Origin: Clitoria ternatea
Taxonomy: Eukaryota; Streptophyta; Magnoliopsida; Fabales; Fabaceae
Direction of reading: 5' to 3'
DNA length: 64,000 nt
NCBI GenBank assembly: GCA_037962975.1
Contig: CM075674.1
Location: 88,428,501-88,492,500, forward strand
Shown here piece after piece: positions 33,459 through 46,980 of the stretch. The position numbers and the translations under genes are program-made. The notes under the pieces were generated by a model, which searched no databases, was not told the origin of the DNA, and saw only the letters and a program-made list of their open reading frames with translations. Each line of letters begins with the position of its first letter. Position 1 is the first letter of the stretch.

Positions 33459-33504
33459 CACGATAGAGTTATTCCCACTTTTCGCAAGAGTTTGGTAGTC
33501 CATT

Positions 33505-33914
33505 ATGGAAGGCAATGGACGCGATTTTATGGATGGTCATGTGGAGGATGTGACCCATCAGCAAGCTTGTAGGAGACTTGTCTTTGAGTCTCCTGTAACC
33601 AACACGAAGAGGATGATACCTGTGGCAACCTCTGACCCTCGAGATGAAGTCATAAGGCAGCTTAGAGAGGAGTTAATGGAGTTAAGGAGGGAGAAGGGAG
33701 GAACTGCGGACAGAGTGACGTCTCAGGCGGAGGATGCTCATCATGCATCCGCGAGAGAAAAGTCCACGACCCTCCAATATTCGAAGATCCCTACTTACGA
33801 GAAGAGGGAGCAGACTCAAGACTCTGGTGATAGAGTCAGTACAAGGAGGAAGGAGCAGGCAGTGGTAACTTCTGGGGCATACAGGCTCAGTGTTCCTTTC
33901 TTAAGGAGACTTAT
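33505..33914 (+). pseudogene. gag of the Tat element, 5' part (split by insertion)
   Basis: ATG at 33,505 follows the PBS. The charged N-terminal region includes RDEVIRQLREELMELRREK, a short coiled coil. The frame is open up to the insertion at 33,914, where the Tekay LTR begins; the last codons shown beyond it belong to that LTR. The continuation is at 45,395 in the matching frame (...LRRL, then MSIIIPEHL). Confidence 0.8.
33910..33914. repeat. Target-site duplication CTTAT (left copy)
   Basis: Identical to 45,395-45,399, bracketing the Tekay-type element. Confidence 0.93.
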
Positions 33915-36900
33915 TGTAACGCCCCGAAACGTGGATTAAAATTTTCGAGTAAATTTTTCGCTTTTTCGAAAGATCATTTTAAAAATTATAAATTTAATTC
34001 AGAGTTTATATAACAATTAATAACAGCGAAAAAATTATCATACATACTAGTCGTGAATAATTAAATTCGAGAAAATATCTAAGTAGCGGAAACGATTGTG
34101 AAGATAATGGTACATGACATATTATATTTATTACAACCCATAAATTCAAAGTTCAGGTAATAAAACAAATAGACATCCATCATGGCATCACTCTGCATTC
34201 TGCGTGTCATTCACTGTAAAAATTAATGTAAGAGTGAGACAGAATATAGAATAAATATAAAATAGATAAAATTGCACAAACACAATCAACAATTCATAAT
34301 GATATGATGAATATGCCAAACAAGTCCATTAATAGATCTTTAATTAGTCAAATGATGTCATGCTGGATCCATTTGGTCTTGGTGGGAATACTGCAGTAAA
34401 AGTTTCATAGAGACACAAATAGGGCTTTAGCATATACCATGAATCCCTATACTTCATGGCGCTTAAGTACCGAAGTACACAATATCATAAGTAGGACTTC
34501 TGTATAAACCATGAATCCCTACACTCCATGGCACACAACATAATAGGGCTTAACTCATCATAGAGTAACCCCCCACCAGGGTAGGCAATCATGGAACCCC
34601 TAAATTCCATGGTGCGTCCGAATGCTTATGATGCATGAATGCCTTTAATTCTTTTAACATACCATGATATCCACATTTTCAAAACCTCTTGGATACTACA
34701 AGTCCTCAAGGAACACAATACACATAATAATTCACAAAATCATGGATTTACTGTTTCAACCACATATGTCAATAACCACAAGGCATTCATGTACATATAT
34801 ATTAATTATGTCATTCATAATTATTCACCATCATAATATACAAACTGTATGATACTCAACAACATTTATAATAATTCATAATCACTCAATAATTTAATAA
34901 ATAATTTTTATACATAGAGAAAATATCATTTTCTTTCAAAATAGCCATTCTAAGTGACTTTCAGCATCCCCAACAGCAACATACATTAGCAAAACAGTCA
35001 TAACATGGGCAAATCAACTCCTTTTTAGGTGATTCCACTTTCTATAGCTCAATAATACAATTATCTACAACTTTTATGAAGAACACAGTTTCAAATTCCG
35101 AACAGAAATATTACTTATTCACAAAATACCACACTGCCTCAAGGTGAGTTTTTCAAAACGTACATATATTAGTAATTTCAGTGTTTCTGGAGTTACAAAA
35201 ATGATTTTTACATGAAACCAGTTCTAAAATACTCTTAACATAATTATCTACAACTTTCATGAAGACTCAAACAACTAATTCATACCACAAAATTCCCAGT
35301 ATTGAAAACAAGATTCGGATTTCCAAAATTCCAGAATTTCAGAATTTTAGCTTGCACATACTTCAGTAATTTGAGTATAACTTGAACTACAAAAATTATT
35401 TTGATGTGAAACCACTTTCTAAAAATCCACAACTTAATTATCTACAACTTTTATGAAGACTCAAACAACTAATTCATAACACAAAATTCCCAGTATTGAA
35501 AAAAAATTCGAATTTCCAAAATTCCAGAATTTCAGAATTTCAGCTTGCACATACTTCAGTAATTTGAGCATAACTTGAACTACAAAAATTATTTTGATGT
35601 GAAACCACTTTCTAAAAATCCACAACTTAATTATTTACAACTTTCATGAAGACATCCAAGGCTGATTATGCATGTATAATTCCCAGCATATCAAAATATA
35701 CACTAAACATGAAGCAAATCTTTCACTCGGACATACAGTAGTATTTTGGCTATAACTTTTGCTACACATACTCAAATCAATCGGTTCAGGTCTCAAAATT
35801 CACATAACAAAAAGATTTACAACTTTCATGAAGACACTGATCACTAATTCTTACTACAAAATGCCCAATTTTAACAATAAGATACGGATTTCAAGTTCAC
35901 AGATTTACAGCTTGTACATACTTCAGTATTATGAGCATAACTTGAGCTACAAAAATTATTTTAATGTGAAACCACTTTCTAAAGATCCACAACTTAATTA
36001 TCTACAACTTTCATGAAGACATCCAAGGCTGATTATGCACGTAAAGTTCCCAGTAAATCAATATATACACAAAACAAAGGATAAATCTTTCACACGAACA
36101 TGCTGTAGTATTTTGGCTATAACGTTTGCTATACTTATTCAAATTACTTGATTCAGATCTCAAAATTCAGATATCAAAAAGATCTACAAATTTCATGAAG
36201 AAGTCAGAGTCAAATTCACACGTTTTCAATATCAAAAATGAGCAACAAGTTACGAATAAATTCTGGAATCCTAGAATCAGCATACAATTCTACCCATTTC
36301 ACAAATATTCACAACCCTGTCCCCTCTTACCTTAATGGAGGTTCCTAAAGTGGTTGAAAGTGTTGTATTATTGTCCTAGCTTCAGATCAAGAGTGAAATT
36401 GATGGAGAAAGTGAAAGAAAATAAGAGAGAGACTTCACTAACTTTAGCTTGTTCTAGGAATTCAGACTTGGGAACAAGATGTAGTGTTGATTTAATGATG
36501 TAAATGACAAGTGAGGGACAAGATTTTCATAATGGGATTGTAGTGGGATGTTAGGTGCATGAATTATGGTGATAATGGAGGTTTTAGGTGAGAAAAATGA
36601 ACTGGATTGTTGACCATTTCCGCAGCCTACATAATGTAGTTTGTTTGATTGAAGTAAATATCAATTCTGACACTGTTTTGGTATTTTAGGCATATCTCTC
36701 TCATATCTTAATGGATTTTAACAAATGTGGTCTTTTTGGAAAGCTAAGACAACGAGGAACAACTTTGTAGTTTACGACTTTTTCAAATTCGGACTCTAAC
36801 AAGGTATTAAAATATGTACAAGATGATATGATTGAAATAAAATATCAATTCTGACACGTTTCGGTATTTTGGACATATCTCTCTCATATCTTAATGGAAT

Positions 36901-37274
36901 TTAACAAATTTGGTCTTGTTGGAAAGATAAGAAAAAGAGGAACAACTTTGTAGTTGGACACATTTCCAAATTTGGACTCTAACTAACAATTAAAATGTGT
37001 ACAAGATGACGCATTTTGAGTGGAGTATGTGGCAATTTGATGAGAGTAATTGGAAAAACCAAGGAAATTAATAACTAAGGAAATAGGTAATAAATTATTT
37101 GATTAACTTTTACCAAAGGTATAAAGTTAAAATTATTTACCATGGTAAAAGGTTAAATTTAAGATGTTGTCCTAACCAAAAATTTATGTAGAAAGTTGAG
37201 ATAAAATGGATAATATCATTGATGGTCTAAATCAAAATGATTATACATGAGAATAAAATTTTTAGGATGTTACA
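33915..37274 (-). repeat. 3' LTR of the Tekay-type element
   Basis: Runs from TGTAACGCCCCGAAACG to AGGATGTTACA on the + strand. Inside are about six ~185 bp units (35,194-36,310) and two more ~185 bp units (36,640-37,010). No gene is present; open frames of 60-85 codons recur identically in the other LTR and are not credible proteins. Confidence 0.95.
35194..36310. repeat. ~185 bp tandem units inside the Tekay LTR (left copy)
   Basis: Units start near 35,194, 35,388, 35,581, 35,763, 35,948 and 36,130 at words like GCTACAAAAATTATTTT. Each contains ATCTACAACTTTCATGAAGA in mid-unit. Units alternate between two subtypes. The same array lies in the other LTR, 8,127 bp further on at its left end. 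A separate pair of units with AACAACTTTGTAGTT lies at 36,640-37,010. Confidence 0.8.
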
Positions 37275-37290
37275 ATTCTCCCACCCTAAT
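37275..37290 (-). other. Polypurine tract of the Tekay-type element
   Basis: The - strand reads TTAGGGTGGGAGAAT, directly upstream of the 3' LTR start. It would prime plus-strand DNA synthesis. Confidence 0.75.
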
Positions 37291-37328
37291 AAAAATTTCG
37301 TCCTCGAAATTTAATCATTACGGACTCC

Positions 37329-40300
37329 TCAGTGAAACAATTCTAGATACTGTGTCCTCATAGCATCTTCACGCTCCCAAGTCAGAGTTACATCAGTTCC
37401 TTGTTTCCATGCAACTTTTACCAGTGGTACATTCTTATTCCTCAAGCGTTTATTCGACCTTTCTAGAATCTGTGCAGGTTCTGTGGAGATGGTCAGATTT
37501 TCTCTAACTTCAATATCATCGGCAGCAATCACATGGTTGGGATCTTGTACGTACTTCCTTAGCTGTGATACATGAAATACATTGTGCAGATTTGCCAGGT
37601 GAGGGGGAAGTGCAATCTGATATGCCACTGTACCAACCCTCTTTAGGATCTCATATGGTCCAATGAATCTCGGACTCAATTTCTTACTCTTCAATGCTCG
37701 ACCAATCCCCTTGTGAGGTGAAACCTTCAAAAATACATGCTCACCAACTTGGAATTCAAGTGGTTTCCTCCTCTTATCATAATACTGCTTCTGTCTGTCC
37801 TGAGATGCCTTCATCTTTTCTCTGATCATTTCTATTTGTTCAGTAGTCTGCTGCACAATTTCAGGTCCTAACGCCAAACTTTCACCAGTTTCCAACCAAC
37901 AAAGTGGCGTTCGACACTTCCTACCATACAATGCTTCGAATGGAGCCATACCAATACTGCTGTGGTAGCTATTATTATACGTGAATTCAATCAATGGAAG
38001 AAACTGCTCCCAACTACCACCATGTTCAATCACACAAGATCGCAGTAAGTCTTCCAAACTTTGTATGGTACGTTCTGACTGTCCATCTGTTTGGGGATGA
38101 TAAGCTGAACTCAATCGAAGCTTTGAACCCAATTCCTGATGCAAGCTTCCCCAGAATCGGGAAGTGAATCTTGGATCTCTATCTGACACAATACTTGATG
38201 GTACACCATGTAGTCTTACGATCTCCTTCACATACAACTGTGCCAACTTTTGTAAAGAGTTCTTCATATTCATTGGGAGAAAGTGAGCAGACTTTGTCAA
38301 TCTGTCTACAATAACCCAGATTGCATCATTCCCTGAACGTGTTCTTGGTAACCCCGACACAAAGTCCATTGAGATGTCATCCCATTTCCAGACAGGAATC
38401 TCTAATGGTTGCAGTTCACCAGATGGCTTCTGGTGTTCTACCTTGGCTTTTTGACACACCAGACATGAAGCCACATATTCAACTATCTCTTTCTTCATCC
38501 TTGGCCACCAAAAGCTTTTCCTCAGATCTTGATACATCTTAGTTGATCCAGGATGAATGCTCAACATACTTTTATGCGCTTCTTCTAGAATCGTCCTTCT
38601 CAGATCAACATCATCTGGTACACAAATTCTATTCCTGATCCTCCAAATTCCATCTGATCCTTCTTGTAGTCCCATATCTTTTCCATTCGCCTGTAATTCT
38701 CTCAACTCCTGTAATGGCAAATCTTCTTTCTGTCTTTCACCTAACAGTTTCAGGAAATCATTGGTTATTTTCAAAGTCCCCAAAGTCATACTCCTTGAAG
38801 ATTTTATCTCTATACCCAAGTTCATGTCTCTGAACTGTTCTATCATCTCTATTTCTTTTATCATCAAAGATGCCATATGAATGGACTTTCGGCTTAGTGC
38901 ATCTGCCACCACATTTGCTTTTCTTGGATGGTATTTCAAATCAAATTCATAATCTTTAAGAAATTCCATCCACCTTCGCTGCCTCATGTTTAATTCTTTT
39001 TGATCGAACAAATACTTCAAGCTCTTGTGGTCACTGAACACTTCAAACCTGACTCCATACAAATGGTGTCTCCAGATTTTCAGAGCAAATACTACTGCTG
39101 CCAATTCTAGATCATGCGTCGGATAGTTTATCTCATGTGGTCTTAACTGTCTAGAAGCATAGGCAACCACCTTTCGTTGCTGCATCAAAACACATCCTAA
39201 GCCCATTTTGGAAGCATCACAATAAACCACGAAATCTTCTTGTGGGTTAGGTAAGGTTAAGACTGGAGCAGATGTAAGCTTCAACTTCAGTTCTTGGAAA
39301 CTTTTCTCACATTCTGGCGTCCAAGAAAAAGGTTGATTCTTCCGGGTTAGCCGAGTCATTGGTAGGGCAATTTGAGAAAACCCTTCAATGAATCTCCGAT
39401 AATAACCAGCCAATCCCAGGAAACTTCGTATCTCAGTGACTGAAGTAGGTCTCTCCCAGTTTACCACAGCTTCTATTTTAGAAGGATCCACAGATACTTC
39501 TTCGTTTGAGATTACATGGCCTAGGAATTTTACCTATTTCAACCAGAATTCACATTTTGATAACTTTGCATACAACTGCTTCTCCTTCAAAATCTGCAAT
39601 ACCACTCGAAGATGCTTTTCATGTTCCTCTGTAGTTTTTGAATAGATCAGAATATCATCAATGAAAATGATGACAAATTGATCCAAGTAGGGATGAAATA
39701 CTCGATTCATGTAATCCATGAATACGGCTGGGGCATTGGTCACTCCGAAGGGCATCACAAGGTACTCGTAATGACCATATCGTGTTCTAAAGGCTGTCTT
39801 TGGAATATCCTCAGACTTGACACGAATCTGATGATACCCCGATCGTAGATCTATCTTGGAAAACACTGCAGCACCTCTCAATTGATCTATCAGATCATCA
39901 ATTCTGGGTAAAGGATATCTATTCTTCACTGTCAATTTATTCAGTTGACGATAATCTACGCATAACCTCATGCTTCCATCTTTCTTCTTGACGAGCAATA
40001 CTGGCGCTCCCCATGGTGACACACTCGGTCTGATGAAATGCTTCTCCAGCAACTCTTCAATTTGTTTCTTCAGTTCCGCCAGTTCAATTGGTGCCATACG
40101 GTATGGAGCTTTAGACACTGGTTCTGCTCCTGGAATTAAATCAATGGAGAATTCTACCTCACATTCTGGAGGTAAACTTGAGACATCTTCAGGAAATACT
40201 TCAGGAAATTCAGAAACAACCGGTATCTCGATTGCTTTAGGTTCACCATCTTCTTTGTAAAGAGTGAATAAAGCAAACAATTGACTTTCACCTTGCAATA

Positions 40301-41741
40301 CATAGGTCTTGAGGTTGTCAGAATTTAGATTTTCTGATGGAAATATCACGGTCTTGTTGTGACAGTCCACCAAGACTCGATTTGTCGATAACCAGTCCAT
40401 CCCCAGAATCACGTCCAGATCCTTCAAAGGTAAACAAACAAGATCGACAAGAAAGCGTCTACCTTCTATGAGTATAGAACATTCGTTACACACCTTAGCA
40501 GTTCTAAGTTGTGTACCGGTGGGAGTAGAAACAATCAGATCATATGTCATAGGCTTCACAGGTAATTGAAGGCGTCTAACACACTCATCAGAAATAAAAG
40601 AATGCGTAGCACCAGAATCAAATAACACAGATAGGATTGTACCATTAATGTCACACTTACTTTGTACGAGGTCATCAGCTTGGTCTGCCTCTGAACCGCT
40701 GATGGCATAGACTCTCCCAGCTGTTTGTTGCAACCTCTGATCTGTGGACTTCCTGTTCTGTCTTGGAGGTTGGGCAGTACGTGTGTCTTCTCCTCGGCCT
40801 CTTTGATAATTAGAGCCTCTTGGTTCACTCATAGTGTTCCTGTTGTTGTTTTGATTGTTCTGCGGACAATTTGGACTGATGTGTCCTTTTTGGTTACATC
40901 GGAAGCAAGTGACCTCTTCAAGACGTCTGTTACAATCACGTACATGATGATTACCTCCACACTTAAGACACCTCATGTTATTACGTCTATCAAAAGATGA
41001 CGATGATGATGATCCGCCTCTGGAGCGATTTGGATAGAACGATCCTCTTCTTTTGAAATCAACTGACTGAGGTTTCAGTTGTCTATTGGCCTTTTCATGT
41101 GCCAGTCTGGCTTGATGATTCTCTTCAAAAATTCTGCATTTGTTGATCAAAATGGGAAAACTCCGAATTTCTTGGTACCCTATCGCTTCTTTGATTTCCA
41201 GATTCAGTCCGTTCTCAAATTTAACACATTTCGATTCTTCGGCACCAGCCTGTTGAAAAGGAGGGTAAAAGAGAGATAGTTCTTCAAACTTTGCAGCATA
41301 TTCTCCAACGGACATCGAGCCTTGTTTCAACTCCATAAATTCCAGCTCCTTGCGACTTTTCACACTTGCTGGAAAATATTTCTCCAGGAAACAGTCTTTG
41401 AAGTTGGCCCAGATCAAGGGTCTGTCAGTCTCGATCATACGGATTCTAGCATGAATCCACCAGTTCTCTGCCTCTTCCACCAACATATAGGTGGCATACT
41501 CCACCTTTTCGTATTCTGTGCAGGGCAATGCTCGAAAGATGCGCTCCATTTCCTTGGCCCAAAGATATGCTCCTTCTGGATTATAACCTCCTTTGAATTG
41601 TGAAGGCTTTCTCTTCAGGAAGTGGTCTAACCCATGGAGTCCTCCAGTGCTCCTTGGTTGATTTTGTCGTTCTATGGCTTCAGCTAAACGGTTGAAAGCT
41701 GCTGCCATATCGTGGTTGTTGTTGTTGTTGTTTCTTGCCAT
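37329..41741 (-). pseudogene. gag-pol of the Tekay-type element, one nonsense codon
   Basis: A single frame runs from ATG 41,741 to 37,329 (1,470 codons), with only a TAG at 39,534-39,536. Part 1 (735 residues): gag core, two intact CCHC knuckles (about 258-270 and 279-292), protease FDSGATHSF at about 374, and RT with KKKDGSMRLCVDYRQLN and the catalytic FIDDILIYS. Part 2: RT connection, RNase H (VYCDASKMGLGC), integrase finger (C-x2-C in CLVCQKAK), DDE residues in MDFVSGLP, SDRDPRF and DGQSERT, and a chromodomain-like end (EPAQILERSNKRLRNK..VAWKQG..TWERED). The stop falls between RT and RNase H. All catalytic motifs are intact, so this copy decayed only recently or never fully. Confidence 0.92.
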
Positions 41742-42026
41742 CCTATATTCGTAGTTTGGTTTATACCAATTCTAAGGGATAATATATCATATATAAATAC
41801 TATATAACTATCATTATTCTACAGTTTATCAGTTAAGCAATCAATCATATCACACATTTATCATATCATCAAGCGGTAATCAAAACAAATCTTTTTACAA
41901 TTAATTAGTCAGGCATAAGTCATATAGTATACATTTAGCATGTTATCAAGCAATAAATCAAACATTTTACATATTATGTCGAGAAACAGTATATGTCATA
42001 GCAATTGGTCCTGAATTTTTGAAAAT

Positions 42027-42038
42027 GCTCTGATACCA
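42027..42038 (-). other. Primer-binding site of the Tekay-type element
   Basis: The - strand reads TGGTATCAGAGC (initiator tRNA-Met type), three bases inside the 5' LTR end. Confidence 0.9.
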
Positions 42039-42041
42039 ACA

Positions 42042-45000
42042 TGTAACGCCCCGAAACGTGGATTAAAATTTTCGAGTAAATTTTTCGCTTTTTCGAAAGA
42101 TCATTTTAAAAATTATAAATTTAATTCAGAGTTTATATAACAATTAATAACAGCGAAAAAATTATCATACATACTAGTCGTGAATAATTAAATTCGAGAA
42201 AATATTTAAGTAGCGGAAACGATTGTGAAGATAATGGTACATGACATATTATATTTATTACAACCCATAAATTCAAAGTTCAGGTAATAAAACAAATAGA
42301 CATCCATCATGGCATCACTCTGCATTCTGCGTGTCATTCACTGTAAAAATTAATGTAAGAGTGAGACAGAATATAGAATAAATATAAAATAGATAAAATT
42401 GCACAAACACAATCAACAATTCATAATGATATGATGAATATGCCAAACAAGTCCATTAATAGATCTTTAATTAGTCAAATGATGTCATGCTGGATCCATT
42501 TGGTCTTGGTGGGAATACTGCAGTAAAAGTCTCATAGAGACACAAATAGGGCTTTAGCATATACCATGAATCCCTATACTTCATGGCGCTTAAGTACCGA
42601 AGTACACAATATCATAAGTAGGACTTCTGTATAAACCATGAATCCCTACACTCCATGGCACACAACATAATAGGGCTTAACTCATCATAGAGTAACCCCC
42701 CACCAGGGTAGGCAATCATGGAACCCCTAAATTCCATGGTGCGTCCGAATGCTTATGATGCATGAATGCCTTTAATTCTTTTAACATACCATGATATCCA
42801 CATTTCCAAAACCTCTTGGATACTACAAGTCCTCAAGGAACACAATACACATAATAATTCACAAAATCATGGATTTACTGTTTCAACCACATATGTCAAT
42901 AACCACAAGGCATTCATGTACATATATATTAATTATGTCATTCATAATTATTCACCATCATAATATACAAACTGTATGATACTCAACAACATTTATAATA
43001 ATTCATAATCACTCAATAATTTAATAAATAATTTTTATACATAGAGAAAATATCATTTTCTTTCAAAATAGCCATTCTAAGTGACTTTCAGCATCCCCAA
43101 CAGCAACATACATTAGCAAAACAGTCATAACATGGGCAAATCAACTCCTTTTTAGGTGATTCCACTTTCTATAGCTCAATAATACAATTATCTACAACTT
43201 TCATGAAGAACACAGTTTCAAATTCCGAACAGAAATATTACTTATTCACAAAATACCACACTGCCTCAAGGTGAGTTTTTCAAAACGTACATATAATAGT
43301 AATTTCAGTGTTTCTGGAGTTACAAAAATGATTTTTGCATGAAACCAGTTCTAAAATACTCTTAACATAATTATCTACAACTTTCATGAAGACTCAAACA
43401 ACTAATTCATACCACAAAATTCCCAGTATTGAAAACAAGATTCGGATTTCCAAAATTCCAGAATTTCAGAATTTCAGCTTGCACATACTTCAGTAATTTG
43501 AGTATAACTTGAACTACAAAAATTATTTTGATGTGAAACCACTTTCTAAAAATCCACAACTTAATTATCTACAACTTTCATGAAGACTCAAACAACTAAT
43601 TCATAACACAAAATTCCCAGTATTGAAAACAAATTCGAATTTCCAAAATTCCAGAATTTCAGCTTGCACATACTTCAGTAATTTGAGCATAACTTGAACT
43701 ACAAAAATTATTTTGATGTGAAACCACTTTCTAAAAATCCACAACTTAATTATTTACAACTTTCATGAAGACATCCAAGGCTGATTATGCATGTATAATT
43801 CCCAGCATATCAAAATATACACTAAACATGAAGCAAATCTTTCACTCGGACATACAGTAGTATTTTGGCTATAACTTTTGCTACACATACTCAAATCAAT
43901 CGGTTCAGGTCTCAAAATTCACATAACAAAAAGATTTACAACTTTCATGAAGACACTGATCACTAATTCTTACTACAAAATGCCCAATTTTAACAATAAG
44001 ATACGGATTTCAAGTTCACAGATTTACAGCTTGTACATACTTCAGTATTATGAGCATAACTTGAGCTACAAAAATTATTTTAATGTGAAACCACTTTCTA
44101 AAGATCCACAACTTAATTATCTACAACTTTCATGAAGACATCCAAGGCTGATTATGCACGTAAAGTTCCCAGTAAATCAATATATACACAAAACAAAGGA
44201 TAAATCTTTCACACGAACATGCTGTAGTATTTTGGCTATAACGTTTGCTATACTTATTCAAATTACTTGATTCAGATCTCAAAATTCAGATATCAAAAAG
44301 ATCTACAACTTTCATGAAGAAGTCAGAGTCAAATTCACACGTTTTCAATATCAAAAATGAGCAACAAGTTACGAATAAATTCTGGAATCCTAGAATCAGC
44401 ATACAATTCTACCCATTTCACAAATATTCACAACCCTGTCCCCTCTTACCTTAATGGAGGTTCCTAAAGTGGTTGAAAGTGTTGTATTATTGTCCTAGCT
44501 TCAGATAAAGAGTGAAATTGATGGAGAAAGTGAAAGAAAATAAGAGAGAGACTTCACTAACTTTAGCTTGTTCTAGGAATTCAGACTTGGGAACAAGATG
44601 TAGTGTTGATTTAATGATGTAAATGACAAGTGAGGGACAAGATTTTCATAATGGGATTGTAGTGGAATGTTAGGTGCATGAATTATGGTGATAATGGAGG
44701 TTTTAGGTGAGAAAAATGAGCTGGATTGTTGACCATTTCCGCAGCCTACATAATGTAGTTTGTTTGATTGAAGTAAATATCAATTCTGACACTGTTTTGG
44801 TATTTTAGGCATATCTCTCTCATATCTTAATGGATTTTAACAAATGTGGTCTTGTTGGAAAGCTAAGACAACCAGGAACAACTTTGTAGTTTACGACTTT
44901 TTCAAATTCGGACTCTAACAAGGTATTAAAATATGTACAAGATGATATGATTGAAATAAAATATCAATTCTGACACTGTTTTGGTATTTTGGACATATCT

Positions 45001-45394
45001 CTCTCATATCTTAATGGAATTTAACAAATTTGGTCTTGTTGGAAAGATAATAAAAAGAGGAACAACTTTGTAGTTGGACACATTTCCAAATTCGGACTCT
45101 AACTAACAATTAAAATGTGTACAAGATGACGCATTTTGAGTGGAGTATGTGGCAATTTGATGAGAGTAATTGGAAAAACCAAGGAAATTAATAACTAAGG
45201 AAATAGGTAATAAATTATTTGATTAACTTTTACCAAAGGTATAAAGTTAAAATTATTTACCATGGTAAAAGGTTAAATTTAAGATGTTGTCCTAACCAAA
45301 AATTTATGTAGAAAGTTGAGATAAAATGGATAATATCATTGATGGTCTAAATCAAAATGATTATACATGAGAATAAAATTTTTAGGATGTTACA
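42042..45394 (-). repeat. 5' LTR of the Tekay-type element
   Basis: Nearly identical to 33,915-37,274. It lacks one AATTTCAG near 43,655 and has one extra base near 44,975. With element orientation on the - strand this is the promoter-bearing LTR. Confidence 0.95.
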
Positions 45395-45399
45395 CTTAT
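45395..45399. repeat. Target-site duplication CTTAT (right copy)
   Basis: Identical to 33,910-33,914. Confidence 0.93.
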
Positions 45400-46465
45400 G
45401 AGTATTATTATCCCCGAACACCTGCAAACGACCCAGCCACTTTTGATCGGAAAGTATAATAGGGAGACTGATCCTACTAAGCATCTTGATGCTTATGTGT
45501 ATGAGGCCATGTATTTGGGAGCTGATGAGGATGTTATGTGTAGAATGTTCCCAAGAATGCTGACAGACGAGACTCTTAGCTGGTTCAAAAGTTTACCCTC
45601 AGGATCGATAGATTCCTGGGAAGAAATGGCAGCTGCATTTGAAAGCCATTTTGTTATCTCCAGAGATGTTCCAAGGACTTTTCATACCTTGGCCCAGATA
45701 AGGCAGGGAGAAAATGAAACTCTTAAGGAGTTTTTGAAGAGATTTTATAAGAAGGCTGCGTTGGTGCCTAACCTCACGGAAGCTATCCAGCTTCATATTG
45801 TGGTTGAAGCCTTGCAACCTGGGTCCGCTTTTACCTTATCTTTGGCAAAAAGTCCTCCAACAACGTTTGAGGAGTTTCGAAGGAAAGCTTCAAAGTACGT
45901 GGGCATAGAGATGCACCTGGAAGCTACTGCAGCTAGAATGAAGTCGTTAGCTCCCTTACAGCAACCACGGAGAGATAAGGAGAGGGTAAGGCCAGAGAAG
46001 CATGCCCAAAGGGAGGATTTTATGAATACTCGTCATCAACAGCAAGAGAGACGCGTCGCTTCTTTCAGCAACTACGCCCCATTGAACTCCAGGCATTCCC
46101 AAATCCTGAGGGAGGTTGGTTGGCCCACACTCAGTGTCTATGGGATAAGGAAGCCTCCTCTAATGAAAAGACCAGGGAACTCACGTAAATACTATGCTTT
46201 CCATGAGCAGGTTGGCCATCACACAGATGAGTGCAAGGCGTTGAAGAACACGGTGGAGACTCTTATTAAAGAGGGAAAACTGAAATAGTATTTATTCAAA
46301 GAGAAGTTTTTAGATGAGCCAGACAAGACGGATAAGAGAGGAAGAGATCCGGATGATGAAGGTGATAACAGTCATAATCTGGTCAGGAGGTTCACAGCCG
46401 CTGAGAAGCAGAAGGGAGTAGCGATCAGTGAAGGAGCTCAACAGGATGGTATGCCTCAACAGTAA
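45395..46465 (+). pseudogene. gag of the Tat element, 3' part
   Basis: Contains the retrotransposon gag core (TDPTKHLDAYVYEAM, SWFKSLPSGSIDSWEEM, HTLAQIRQGENETLKEFLKRFY), then a finger-like segment YYAFHEQVGHHTDECKALK, with the first Cys replaced by Ala-Phe (usually YCxFH). A TAG at 46,286-46,288 and a TAA at about 46,463 interrupt a frame that otherwise continues into protease. Its 5' half lies beyond the Tekay insertion at 33,505-33,914. Confidence 0.85.
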
Positions 46466-46483
46466 AGGGAAGGCCGGCGCGAG

Positions 46484-46980
46484 ATGATTGAGATGATTGC
46501 TGGAGGATTTACTGGAGGGGACGCGTCAATCATAGCTCGAAAGAATCACCATCGAATGATCCTGTCAGTACAAGGGAAGCCTAGGGACAACCGCCCTTTC
46601 AGGGACAGTGTAGCAGCACCGGTGGTGTCATTTACAGATGACGATTTTGGCCCAACGATCCCTGAAGGTGACGATGCAATGCTTATCATCGCTGTCATAG
46701 CCAACAAAGATGTCAAAAGGATTCTCGTCGATCAGGGAAGTTCTTGTGATGTGATTTTTTACAATTGTTTCAAAAGAATGGGCTTTAATGATGCAGATTT
46801 GCAACCATATACATAAGAGTTCACAGCGTTCAATGGGGCGAAGCAACCCACCAAAGGGTATCTTGATACCCTCATTTCTTTTGAGGGTGAACCTGGAGCC
46901 AGAACGGTGAAGTCTAGAATCTTGGTAATTGATGTGGAGTCCCCCTACAATGGGACATAGGTCGTCCTACTCTGAACACG
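46484..46980 (+). pseudogene. Protease of the Tat element
   Basis: In frame with gag. KRILVDQGSSCDVIFYNCFKRMG is the active-site region, with D-Q-G in place of the usual D-x-G-S/A variants. A TAA at 46,814-46,816 and a frameshift near 46,950 (the IGRPTLN motif is in another frame) break it before RT. Confidence 0.78.

Larger units (their letters stand above)
33915..45394 (-). mobile_element. Tekay/Del-type chromovirus, complete (11.5 kb)
   Basis: Two LTRs of 3,360 and 3,353 bp in the same orientation, a perfect CTTAT duplication, PBS, polypurine tract and a single long gag-pol frame make this a complete, recent insertion into the gag of the Tat element. By eye the LTRs differ at roughly 20 positions, one 8 bp indel and one 1 bp indel. 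The long LTRs and the chromodomain-like C terminus fit the Tekay/Del group. Only one nonsense codon separates gag-pol from an open frame. Confidence 0.93.

Noticed and set aside
34639..36335. Small open frames repeated at 42,766-44,454
   Set aside because: They lie in the two LTRs of the Tekay-type element. Being present twice reflects LTR identity, not coding.
38321..41603. Several + strand frames of 65-107 codons
   Set aside because: Antisense shadows of the Tekay gag-pol frame.
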